Source of the DNA: Saccharothrix carnea
Lineage (GTDB): Bacteria; Actinomycetota; Actinomycetes; Mycobacteriales; Pseudonocardiaceae
Reading direction: 5' to 3'
NCBI RefSeq assembly: GCF_003014735.1
Contig: NZ_PYAX01000011.1
Location: forward strand, 1 to 64,000
DNA: 64,000 bases
Below the pieces are notes generated by a model. It searched no databases. It was given only the letters and a program-made list of their open reading frames with translations, and was not told the origin of the DNA. Made by a program: the position numbers and the translations under genes. Positions 1 through 7,511 of the stretch are shown one piece after another (within the stretch, counting starts at the first letter, position 1; the number at the start of each line of letters is the position of its first letter).

Positions 1-122
1 AGCACACCAACCGCAAACTGCGCGACATCGCCCACGACCTCGTGACCGCCCACGAGCGCGGCGAACTCGACGAAGCACTGACCCGGCACCGCATCTCCGG
101 ACCCGACGGCGTCCTGACGTGA
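1..122 (+). CDS. C-terminal tail of a probable ANTAR-domain protein (partial)
   Basis: The reading frame beginning at base 3 stays open to the TGA at 120-122 and encodes about 39 residues, containing NRKLRDIAHDLV. This resembles the last helices of ANTAR RNA-binding domains, in which a conserved NxKLRxIA segment precedes the C-terminus. ANTAR proteins usually carry GAF or receiver sensor domains and act as antiterminators. The start lies outside the window, so the sensor domain cannot be seen. The downstream STAS gene suggests a signalling neighbourhood. The family call rests on a short segment. Confidence 0.5.
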   Translation, partial: HTNRKLRDIAHDLVTAHERGELDEALTRHRISGPDGVLT

Positions 123-279
123 CCGGATCGGCGGAGGTGGCCGACGGTCGATTGTGCCCGCCCTCGTCAGGCACGTACTGTCGTTGTCGGCGCATCCTCA
201 CGGATCCGCTGCGGAGCGCCGATACGGGTTGAACAGCAGCTCGGTTGCCGGTTCTCGTAGGTTCTGACGAGAGGCACCC

Positions 280-642
280 ATGCTCGACACCACCGGGATC
301 GCGACGGTCGACACCACCCGGCACCGCGACGTCCCCGTCGTGGTCGTGACCGGAGAGGTCGACTCGACCTCTGTCGCCCCCGTGCGGGTCCACCTGTTCG
401 ACCAGCTGGACCGCCGTCCGCCGGGCGTGGTACTGGACCTGTCCGGCGTGGTTTTCATGGGCTCCACGGCCCTGCAACTGCTGGTCGAGTCCGCCGCCCG
501 CGCGGAGCACGTGGGCACAGCCCTCGTCGTCGTGGCGCAGCACCGCGCGGTGCTGCTGCCGATGCGGATCACCGAGCTGGACCGGGTGATGGCCGTGCAC
601 GCCACGGTCGACCAGGCGGTCACCGCGGTGCTGTCGCGCTGA
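280..642 (+). CDS. STAS-domain anti-sigma factor antagonist
   Basis: This 120-residue protein is a single STAS domain: a beta-rich N-terminal half (VVVVTGEVDSTSV), then VVLDLSGVVFMGSTALQLLVE. The serine in the FMGST loop is the position phosphorylated by RsbW-type kinases in SpoIIAA/RsbV proteins. By family knowledge, the unphosphorylated form binds an anti-sigma kinase and frees a sigma factor. The ATG is preceded by a GA-rich ribosome-binding stretch (gacgagaggc). The convergent neighbour is an anti-sigma-type ATPase, the usual partner class, although the two are not co-transcribed. Their pairing is inference. Confidence 0.88.
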   Translation: MLDTTGIATVDTTRHRDVPVVVVTGEVDSTSVAPVRVHLFDQLDRRPPGVVLDLSGVVFMGSTALQLLVESAARAEHVGTALVVVAQHRAVLLPMRITELDRVMAVHATVDQAVTAVLSR

Positions 643-649
643 ACACCGG

Positions 650-1084
650 TCATCCGCCGACCGGCGGCGGCGCGGAGCAGGACACCTCCGCCCACACCGT
701 CTTGCCCCGTTCGTGGAACTCGACGCTCCAGGCCGTGCTCAGGTACGCCACCAGCACCATTCCCCGTCCGCGGTGCTCGCCCAACCGCGACGTCCCCACC
801 ACCACCTCACCGCGGGCCGCGTCGTCGACCTCGAGCCGCACCGAGCACGGTTCCGACGACTGACGCAGCCGCACCCGGCGCGGGGCCTCGCCGTGGTCGT
901 AGGCGTTGGCCACCAATTCGGTGACCACGAGCAGGCAATCCTCCACCTCGTCGTCGGTCAGACCGGACAACACCTCCCGCACCCAACCACGCACCCGCGT
1001 CAGGGGTGGCACCTCGTCGGCCAGGTCCATGGCCGGCGCGCTGGGACCGCTCGTGTCTTCCCCGAGCAGCGTCACAGTCCTCAC
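650..1084 (-). CDS. Anti-sigma-type ATP-binding protein (HATPase_c, RsbW-like)
   Basis: The core contains the GHKL N-box (VVTELVANAYDHG) and a G-box (LGEHRGRGMVLV) typical of actinobacterial HATPase_c_2 proteins, the RsbW/SpoIIAB-like group. Members of this family bind ATP and either phosphorylate STAS antagonists or sequester sigma factors. I chose the GTG at 1084 because GGAGAGG lies just upstream and the 44 residues before it look non-conserved; the frame stays open to 1216, so a longer form is possible. The product is then 144 residues. It converges on the STAS gene with a gap of only 7 bases. Confidence 0.85.
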   Translation of the reverse strand: MRTVTLLGEDTSGPSAPAMDLADEVPPLTRVRGWVREVLSGLTDDEVEDCLLVVTELVANAYDHGEAPRRVRLRQSSEPCSVRLEVDDAARGEVVVGTSRLGEHRGRGMVLVAYLSTAWSVEFHERGKTVWAEVSCSAPPPVGG

Positions 1085-1274
1085 ACGCCTCTCCGCTGAA
1101 GACGTCGGACGGCGCGAAGTTACCCACCAACCCCGTCCGTCAACCATGCCGCAACTCGCTGCGAGCCATCGGCGAGGTCCCGACTCCTCAGGTGTCCGAC
1201 TGTTCGTGATGCTCAAGCAGGTCGCCGCGTCGACACCGGTCAGGCAGTCGTCGGATTCCGGGTAGCCGAGTCCA

Positions 1275-2249
1275 TCATGCCGACACCTTGACGACGAGCG
1301 CTCCGGGATCCACCTCGACCGTCAGCGACCTGGTCGCCCCGCAGACTTCTCCGTCGACTTCGAACGGCTTCGTGCGACTGCTGCGCAACTCCAAGCGTCG
1401 GAACCGGAACCGCTCCACAACCGGCCCGTCCACCCGGCGCGAACCGATCAGGCGCCCCGCCGTGACAAGCCAACCCCTGGTGCGCACGTCACGCAGCAAC
1501 GCCAGGTCCAGGAGCCCGTCTGCGGGATCCGCCTCCGGCAGCAGGGAAACCCCGCCCTGCAAGGCGCCTATGTTGCCGACGACCGCCCCCAGGACGCGGC
1601 GGGTCAGCCAGTGGCCGTCGTCCAACCGGACGGCCACCCGACTGGGGCCCGATCTCAGCCCTTTGAGGACCGCCGGCACATATGCGGGCCACCCCAGAAG
1701 GCGCTTCATCCTGGGTGAGGTGTCGCGGACCATCTCCGCGTCCAGACCGACCCCACCCATACCGACGAAAGGGCGTCCGTTCAACAGACCCATGTCGACG
1801 CGGCGGTCCACACCACCGAACGCGCACGTGACGGCGTCCTCCACCCCACTGCCGATACCCAGGTTCCGGGCCACGAGATTCCCCGTGCCGATCGGCACGA
1901 TCCCCATCGCCACCCCGGTGTGCGCCAACCCGGCGGCCACCGCGTTCACCGTGCCGTCCCCACCGCACGCCAGGACCAGCCGCGGGTGGTCGCGCAGGGC
2001 GAGGGCCGTCACCCCCGACCCGGCATCCTCACGGGTGGTCTCGAACCACTTCGGCTCGCACCAGCCGCGGTCCCGGGCGGTACGGGACACCAGCTCCCGC
2101 AATCCGGGGTGATCGACCGCGGCGACCGGATGAACGACCACCGCTACACGAAGTTCGTCACGCCCTGGATCCACCCGAACCGCCTTCACGAGGTCGACAC
2201 CGGACCGGATGCCCTGCGACAGGCGAAGGTACACGTGGCCGCGGCGCAC
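1275..2249 (-). CDS. Diacylglycerol/lipid kinase family protein (DgkB/YegS-like)
   Basis: The 324-residue protein has the diagnostic nucleotide-binding motif GGDGTVN, followed by GIVPIGTGNLVARNLGI, both hallmarks of the DAGK catalytic domain. Later blocks (FVGMGGVGLDAEMV, then a C-terminal FEVDGEV) match the second domain of bacterial DgkB/YegS proteins. Family members phosphorylate diacylglycerol, sphingoid or other lipids at the membrane; the substrate cannot be read from sequence. There is no signal peptide. It stands alone, reading leftward, with no obvious operon partner. Shorter starts within the first 28 residues are possible because the first recognisable strand (LRVAVVVHPVA) begins there. 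Confidence 0.88.
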   Translation of the reverse strand: MRRGHVYLRLSQGIRSGVDLVKAVRVDPGRDELRVAVVVHPVAAVDHPGLRELVSRTARDRGWCEPKWFETTREDAGSGVTALALRDHPRLVLACGGDGTVNAVAAGLAHTGVAMGIVPIGTGNLVARNLGIGSGVEDAVTCAFGGVDRRVDMGLLNGRPFVGMGGVGLDAEMVRDTSPRMKRLLGWPAYVPAVLKGLRSGPSRVAVRLDDGHWLTRRVLGAVVGNIGALQGGVSLLPEADPADGLLDLALLRDVRTRGWLVTAGRLIGSRRVDGPVVERFRFRRLELRSSRTKPFEVDGEVCGATRSLTVEVDPGALVVKVSA

Positions 2250-2456
2250 AACACGCTGCGGACCCGGCTCAGTCGGTCACTACTGGCATGTGTCCGGCCG
2301 CTCAACCAGGGAGGGCCATCCACAGCGCATCAAGGCGCGACTTCAAGGCCCAGGACTGGCGCGACCTCCGGCTCCACGCGTTGGAGGCGGTGGTGGACGG
2401 CCCCGGCGTTCTCGACCACGTCCCGATCCCGTGAGAAGCCCATGCACGACGGTGCA

Positions 2457-2555
2457 GACCACTACAACCGACACCGACCACACCGAATCCGAGAGCGACG
2501 ATCAGGCACGCCGCCTGACGAGGACCACTTGACACGGTCGGATCGAGCAGGTCAG
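2457..2555 (+). pseudogene. Possible integrase-type transposase remnant in a 413-bp gene-free gap
   Basis: The gap between 2249 and 2663 holds no convincing gene. On the plus strand, one frame encodes DHYNRHRPHR and, about 15 residues later, RSDRAG. This resembles the C-terminal end of rve-type transposases (YNxxRPHR, then RRDRxGGL). No terminal repeats, target duplication or upstream catalytic residues are visible. If real, it is a heavily decayed IS fragment, but chance similarity in arginine-rich GC-rich sequence is quite possible. Confidence 0.2.
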
Positions 2556-2662
2556 GAGCTGGTGCCACCTCGCCACCTGCGCCGCGGCGGCACCCGCATC
2601 CCGCCCGAGCGGCGTTACCGCACAGCCGGCGGTGGACTGCACGGCTGGGTACGGACTGCGTA

Positions 2663-3487
2663 TCAGGGCGTGCGCGCCGTTTCGGCGGTGCGGCGCTTCG
2701 CGGGTCGCAGGTAGCGCTCCAGTCCGTTGAGCTTCTGGTCGGCGATGAACGTCGACCGCTCGTTGATGATGACGTCTTCGGCGTGCCGGATGCAGCCCCA
2801 TGCTGAGTCGCCCCACGGATCGGCGACCTTGACCTCGACGGGGTTGTCGCAGGGGCTCGACAAGCCGAGCTGGCACGTCCGGGGGTGCTCGGCGTCGAGG
2901 TGGTCGGCCGCGAGGTGGCGCAGCTGGCCCGCCAGCTTCGCCGACGCGGTGGCACGTGCTCCGGAAGCCTCGTCCAGGCCGCGTTCGGCGCGCACCGCCT
3001 GGATGGCGGCCAAGCGCAGCTCCAACTGGTCGGCGACGATCCCGGCCAGCGCGGTGAGCGTCGCGACCTGGGTCTCGGTGACCTCGCGAGGTTCGCGGTC
3101 GATCACGTTGACCGTGCCCAGCCGGTGCCCGTCGCCGGTGATGATCGGCGCGGCGGCGTAGAAGCGCAGGCCCAGCTCGCCGCGCACCAGCGGGTGGTCC
3201 AGGGTGCGGGGGTCGACCGCACCGTCGTTCACCACGTACGCCTCGTCCTGCAACACGGCCGAGGCGCACAGGCCGGGCTCGGTGCCGATCTGGGTGACGC
3301 CCGACAGACCGTGGCAGGCCGCGAACCACACGCGGTCGACGTCCACGATCGTGACGGTCGCGATCGGTGTACCGAAGACCTGCGCGGCCACGCGGGCGAC
3401 GCTGTCGAAACTACCGTCGGCGGGCGCGTCCAGAATGTGGTAGCGATGGACCGCCGACAGGCGCTCTGGATCGGTGTGGGTGGGCAC
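2663..3487 (-). CDS. GAF-domain sensor protein
   Basis: The first ~165 residues form a GAF domain of the type found in phytochrome-like and diguanylate-cyclase sensors: ERLSAVHRYHILDAP at the start, then VTIVDVDRVWFAACHGL and FYAAAPIITGDGHRLGTVNVID. The remaining ~110 residues have cysteine and histidine positions (TCQLGLSSPCDNP, CIRHAEDVI) but no output domain that I recognise. It could bind a small ligand or sense redox. The ATG at 3487 directly precedes the conserved start of the domain. The 288 bp upstream hold no gene. Confidence 0.82.
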   Translation of the reverse strand: MPTHTDPERLSAVHRYHILDAPADGSFDSVARVAAQVFGTPIATVTIVDVDRVWFAACHGLSGVTQIGTEPGLCASAVLQDEAYVVNDGAVDPRTLDHPLVRGELGLRFYAAAPIITGDGHRLGTVNVIDREPREVTETQVATLTALAGIVADQLELRLAAIQAVRAERGLDEASGARATASAKLAGQLRHLAADHLDAEHPRTCQLGLSSPCDNPVEVKVADPWGDSAWGCIRHAEDVIINERSTFIADQKLNGLERYLRPAKRRTAETARTP

Positions 3488-3775
3488 AGCGGCAACGGTA
3501 ACCGAGGATCACCGCAGTTCCGGACTGCGGGCAACCTTGTGACCGTGCCGCGCACCACGTTTGATTACAAGCATCAGTGGGTACACGCGTCGGATCGACA
3601 CGTGTTGTCCCGGACCGGCGGGCTCCGCAAGTGGTGGACAGCCCCTGCCCCGATCCGCGCGACGTGACCCCGAGCGCAGGGGGTGAACACGTGCGTGACG
3701 GGGCGGCGGCGGCGGGTGATTGGTTGGTGTGATCGCCGCCACCGCGAGTTGGTCGGTTCGGGTTGGTTGGGACGG

Positions 3776-6700
3776 TCACCTGACCCGGACTGTCGTGGGA
3801 GGAGAGTCGCAGCCGATGAAGGTCGTGGACCCGGGGTGGACCCAGCGGTACTCGGTGGTGGAGGGCGGGCGGTGGGTCAGCGACACCTCGCCGTTGCCGT
3901 TGGTCGTCGCGGTGCCCGCCGGAGTCCAGGTCCCGGAGCCCGTGCGTCGGTGGTGCAACTCCACCGGCACCCCGGTGATGGGTGCGCCGGTGTCCGGTCG
4001 GGTCACTCGGCCGGACAGGGTCACGGATCCGCCGGGGTTCACGGACTTCGCGTTGGCGGTACCGGTGAACGATGAACCGGTCAGTGTCGCCGTGGTGGGG
4101 GTGCTCAGCTTGCCTGACTGGTCCCGCACCCACACCGCGAAGCTGTACGTGGTGCCGGCGGTCAGGTTCGGCGCCGTCACCTCGTGTCCGGTCCCCTCGT
4201 ACACGCCGGTGCCCGAGGTGATCGACGACGGCGGGGTGGGACCGGTGGCCTGCCGCACGACGACCTGGGCCAGGTCGTGGATCGGTGGCAGGGTCCAGGA
4301 CAGCTTCGCCTCTCGGACGCCTCCGGTCGCGGTGAGGCCGGTCACCGGGCCGGGAGTGCCGTCCGCCGTGCTGAACGTGCTGGTGAACCGCTGTGCCTGG
4401 AGTGAGCCGGTGGTGTCCCGGACGCCGTCGACCACCAGTCGGTACGGCGTGCTGTCGGCCTCCAGAGCGGCGGTCGGCGTCACCCGTGCCGTGCGGGTGG
4501 CGGCGTCGTAGGACACCGACGCGTCCACCGGTGCTCCGGTCCGGCCGTCCAGCAAGCGCACCGTCGACGCCGACACCGACCGCGGATCGACGTCGCGCTG
4601 GAAGGTCACCGCCGGCACGGCGGTCGAGGCCACGTTGGTGGCGAAGTCGGCCGGAGCGCTGTCCCGGACCCACACCGCGGGCCCGGCTCGGGTAGGGCCG
4701 TTGTTGTTGCGCAGCACCACCAGACCGCTGAGGTAGTCGGCGAAGATCGCGTCCGGGCGGGCGTTGCCGTCGATGTCGCCCAGGGCGAGAGCCTGAGGGG
4801 CGTGGTTGGACCCGGTCGGGACGTCGATCTCGGCGTACTCGGGGGCGCCCAGCCCGCCGTCGCTGTCCTGCGGCAGGACGCCGACCGTGTGCCAGCCGTG
4901 CAGGACGACCACGTCGAGGCGGGAGTCGCCGTTGACATCGGCCGCCTCGACCGCGTCCGGCAGGTCCAGGACCGGGTGGACGACGGCGGTGTCGAGGCCG
5001 CCGGTCGCGTTCTGCGTCAGGACGCTGACGTGGGAACTCGGTTTGTTGCCGCCGAACGTGGTGATGACGTCCGCGCGACCGTCGCCGCTCACGTCGGCGA
5101 CCTCGATGCCCCGGACGGACTCGGGCGACGTCATGCCCGTCCGGTGGGTGGTCTTCGCCCACCCGCTCCCGGTCGGGTGGAAGACGGAGATCGGCGCGTT
5201 GCCGAAGTGGTACGGCGGCGCGACGACGATGTCCGGCCGGCCGTCACCGTCGACGTCACCGACTTCCGGCTCAGCGAACGGCTCGGTGGTGACCACGGTC
5301 TCGGTGAACGTGCCGCCTTCGCCCTGGGTCAGCAGGTTGATGCCCCGCTCACTCGCGGCGACCAGGTCGCCGTCACCGTCGCCGTCCATGTCCGCCGTCA
5401 CCGGGATGCCGCCGCCACCGGGGATCAGACCCGCGTTCTCCAGCGTCCCGGCGGCGGTCTGCCTCAGGATCGCGATGCCGCCCACCGCGTTGACGGCGAT
5501 GTCCAGGCGGTCGTCGCCGTTGGTGTCCAGGACCGCGAAGAAGCCCTTGGGCACGGCGTCGGTGGCGTAGCGCACCGGCGGCGCGAGCGTGCCATCCGGT
5601 TGCTGCGCGAAGACGAACAGCTTGTCGGCGTTCTCCGCGCCGTACGGGCCGGTCGTGGCGATGATCGCGTCGGCGCGGCCGTCCCCCGTCACGTCGGCGA
5701 CCTGGGCCATCCGCGCCTCGGCGTCGACGTCGAACCCCACGCCCGGCTGGAACAGCGACGGTGGCGCGGCGGCGACCGAGACCGTGTGGGCCCGGGCGTC
5801 CACCGCACCGTGGTAGTTGCGGACCGTGAGGTAGTGGAAGCCCGTCCCGGCGACGAACTCCAGCACCTCCGCCTGCCCCGGACCGGTTTCGTCGACCTCG
5901 GCGATCAGGCGCAGGTCCTGGTCGTACGCCGCCACGACGAGGTCGGTGTTCCGGGCGCGGTTCGCGTCGAACGCCGGCGGGGTGACCGTCACCGCGAGGG
6001 ACTGCCGACCGGCGGGGTCGAACCGGTACCAGTCGACGTCGCCCTCGGCCTCCAGCGTGCCCGTGACCGACGTGGCGAAGGTGGTCGCCCGTGCCGGCAC
6101 GTCGTTGGGCTCGTTGGCGCCCAGGACCCGCGGCGGGAACGCGGCGGCACGCGGTCCGCCCACGGCCGCGAACGCGTCGAGCACCCCGTGCCCGTAGTAG
6201 GGGTCGATCCCGCGCGGGCCGGCGTCACGGGCAGCAGCACGAATCCGGTCCACCACCTGCCGCGGCGTCCACGACGGGTTCACCGCGCGCACCAACGCCG
6301 CCACGCCCGCGGCGATCGGCGCCGCGAACGACGTGCCGGAACCGATCCGGGTCCGGTCCGGCGCCGCGTCGTCCAGCGAGGTGATGTCGAGTCCGGGCGC
6401 CGCCACGTCGATGTGCTCGCCCCACGAGCTGAAGTCGGTGAGGTCGCCGTTCCAGTCGGTCGCGCCCACGGCCAGCACTTCCGGGTAGGCCGCCGGGTAC
6501 AGCGGCACACCGCCGCCGGAGTTGCCCGCCGCCGCGACCACCACCACACCGCGGTCCACGGCGTACCGGACGGCGTCGTGCAGCACGGGACTGTCGACGG
6601 GACCGCCCAGCGACAGGTTCACGACCTCGGCGCCGTGGTCGGCGGCCCAGGCGAGCCCTTCGGCGATGTCCGAGTCGACGCCGCGGCCACCGGCGCCGAG

Positions 6701-7381
6701 CACCTTCACCGGCATCACGCGGGCGGTCCAGGCCGCACCGGCGACACCGATCCCGTTGTCGGTGTTCGCCGCGGCGATACCGGCCGCCATCGTGCCGTGA
6801 CCGTTGTCGTCCGAGTCGGCGCCGGCCGCGATCTCCGTGCCGGTCAGGGCGTTGTAGCCGGTGACCGTCACGCCACGCAGGTCGTCGTGCAGCCCGTTGA
6901 CGCCGGTGTCCAGCACCGCGATCACCTGGTCGGTCGAGCCCTTGCTGACGTCCCAGGCCTGTCCCAGCCGCACGGTGTCCGAATAGGACAGCTGGTGGGT
7001 CGCGAAGAACGGGTCTCCGGGCGTGGTCGTGACGCGCCGCTCGTGGTCGAACGAGACCTCGGCCACCGCCGGGTCCTGGCGCAGCTCGCGCAGGAGGTCC
7101 CGGGCGTTCCCCTTTGCCTTCACCTTGACATAACCCGTACCCCGCACGGCACCCGCGTGGCTCGCACCCCGGCTCGTCAACGCCCGTTCCCGCGCTTCGG
7201 CGGGGACGGCGTCGGCGAAGCGGACCAGCACCGCGTTCGGATCGGACACGTCGACCGCCGCCTTGTCGGGCCGTGGCGGTCCTGGGAAGCGTTCCGGCTC
7301 GGGGTCCGCTGCCGCCTGACCGGGCGGCAAGCCCAACAACGACAACGAGACCACGGCCACAAGCACGCGACGGAAGATCAC
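3776..7381 (-). CDS. Secreted S8 (subtilisin-like) serine protease with FG-GAP/VCBS repeats, Ig-like and FN3 domains
   Basis: This 1201-residue protein has a Sec signal peptide (VLVAVVSLSLLGLPPGQAAA), then an inhibitor-like propeptide to about residue 120. The subtilase domain follows, with the full triad: Asp158 (DTGVN), His195 (NGHGT) and Ser351 (GTSFAAP), plus oxyanion Asn287 (AAGNSGG). From about 430 there is a pre-peptidase-type segment (EPNDVPARATTF), then repeated FG-GAP/VCBS blades (VADVTGDGRADAI, DVDGDGRPDIVV and others) forming a probable beta-propeller. A Big_5-like segment (SAPADFATNVAS), an FN3 module and an Ig-like tail complete it. The protein is probably exported and activated by removal of the propeptide, acting on extracellular protein. 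No operon partner is apparent. Confidence 0.93.
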   Translation of the reverse strand: MIFRRVLVAVVSLSLLGLPPGQAAADPEPERFPGPPRPDKAAVDVSDPNAVLVRFADAVPAEARERALTSRGASHAGAVRGTGYVKVKAKGNARDLLRELRQDPAVAEVSFDHERRVTTTPGDPFFATHQLSYSDTVRLGQAWDVSKGSTDQVIAVLDTGVNGLHDDLRGVTVTGYNALTGTEIAAGADSDDNGHGTMAAGIAAANTDNGIGVAGAAWTARVMPVKVLGAGGRGVDSDIAEGLAWAADHGAEVVNLSLGGPVDSPVLHDAVRYAVDRGVVVVAAAGNSGGGVPLYPAAYPEVLAVGATDWNGDLTDFSSWGEHIDVAAPGLDITSLDDAAPDRTRIGSGTSFAAPIAAGVAALVRAVNPSWTPRQVVDRIRAAARDAGPRGIDPYYGHGVLDAFAAVGGPRAAAFPPRVLGANEPNDVPARATTFATSVTGTLEAEGDVDWYRFDPAGRQSLAVTVTPPAFDANRARNTDLVVAAYDQDLRLIAEVDETGPGQAEVLEFVAGTGFHYLTVRNYHGAVDARAHTVSVAAAPPSLFQPGVGFDVDAEARMAQVADVTGDGRADAIIATTGPYGAENADKLFVFAQQPDGTLAPPVRYATDAVPKGFFAVLDTNGDDRLDIAVNAVGGIAILRQTAAGTLENAGLIPGGGGIPVTADMDGDGDGDLVAASERGINLLTQGEGGTFTETVVTTEPFAEPEVGDVDGDGRPDIVVAPPYHFGNAPISVFHPTGSGWAKTTHRTGMTSPESVRGIEVADVSGDGRADVITTFGGNKPSSHVSVLTQNATGGLDTAVVHPVLDLPDAVEAADVNGDSRLDVVVLHGWHTVGVLPQDSDGGLGAPEYAEIDVPTGSNHAPQALALGDIDGNARPDAIFADYLSGLVVLRNNNGPTRAGPAVWVRDSAPADFATNVASTAVPAVTFQRDVDPRSVSASTVRLLDGRTGAPVDASVSYDAATRTARVTPTAALEADSTPYRLVVDGVRDTTGSLQAQRFTSTFSTADGTPGPVTGLTATGGVREAKLSWTLPPIHDLAQVVVRQATGPTPPSSITSGTGVYEGTGHEVTAPNLTAGTTYSFAVWVRDQSGKLSTPTTATLTGSSFTGTANAKSVNPGGSVTLSGRVTRPDTGAPITGVPVELHHRRTGSGTWTPAGTATTNGNGEVSLTHRPPSTTEYRWVHPGSTTFIGCDSPPTTVRVR

Positions 7382-7464
7382 ATCCCGGCACTCTGCCAGA
7401 TCCCGCTCCGCCTGAGGAGCCCGCGATCGCGGCGCCTACGGGGGCCCGGTGGTGACATCAAGGA

Positions 7465-7503
7465 GGAAGCGGTCGTCCCGTGGTGGTCGGGACGACCGCT
7501 TCC
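7465..7503 (-). terminator. Strong intrinsic terminator after the GH43 gene
   Basis: Bases 7465-7480 (ggaagcggtcgtcccg) are perfectly complementary to 7488-7503, giving a 16-bp uninterrupted stem with a 7-base loop. It lies 8 bases beyond the stop of the leftward GH43 gene and upstream of the protease gene, so it probably separates the glycosidase operon from the protease. There is no long T tract, as is common in high-GC actinobacteria. Confidence 0.85.
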
Positions 7504-7511
7504 GTGAGCGC

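Noticed and set aside
2302..2955. Minus-strand open frame overlapping the GAF gene
   Set aside because: Ser/Thr/Arg-rich shadow in its first third and no recognisable domain beyond; overlaps a real gene by about 290 bases.
4802..7507. Long plus-strand open frame opposite the subtilisin-like gene
   Set aside because: No domain or start signal; the opposite strand has the full protease triad and FG-GAP repeats.
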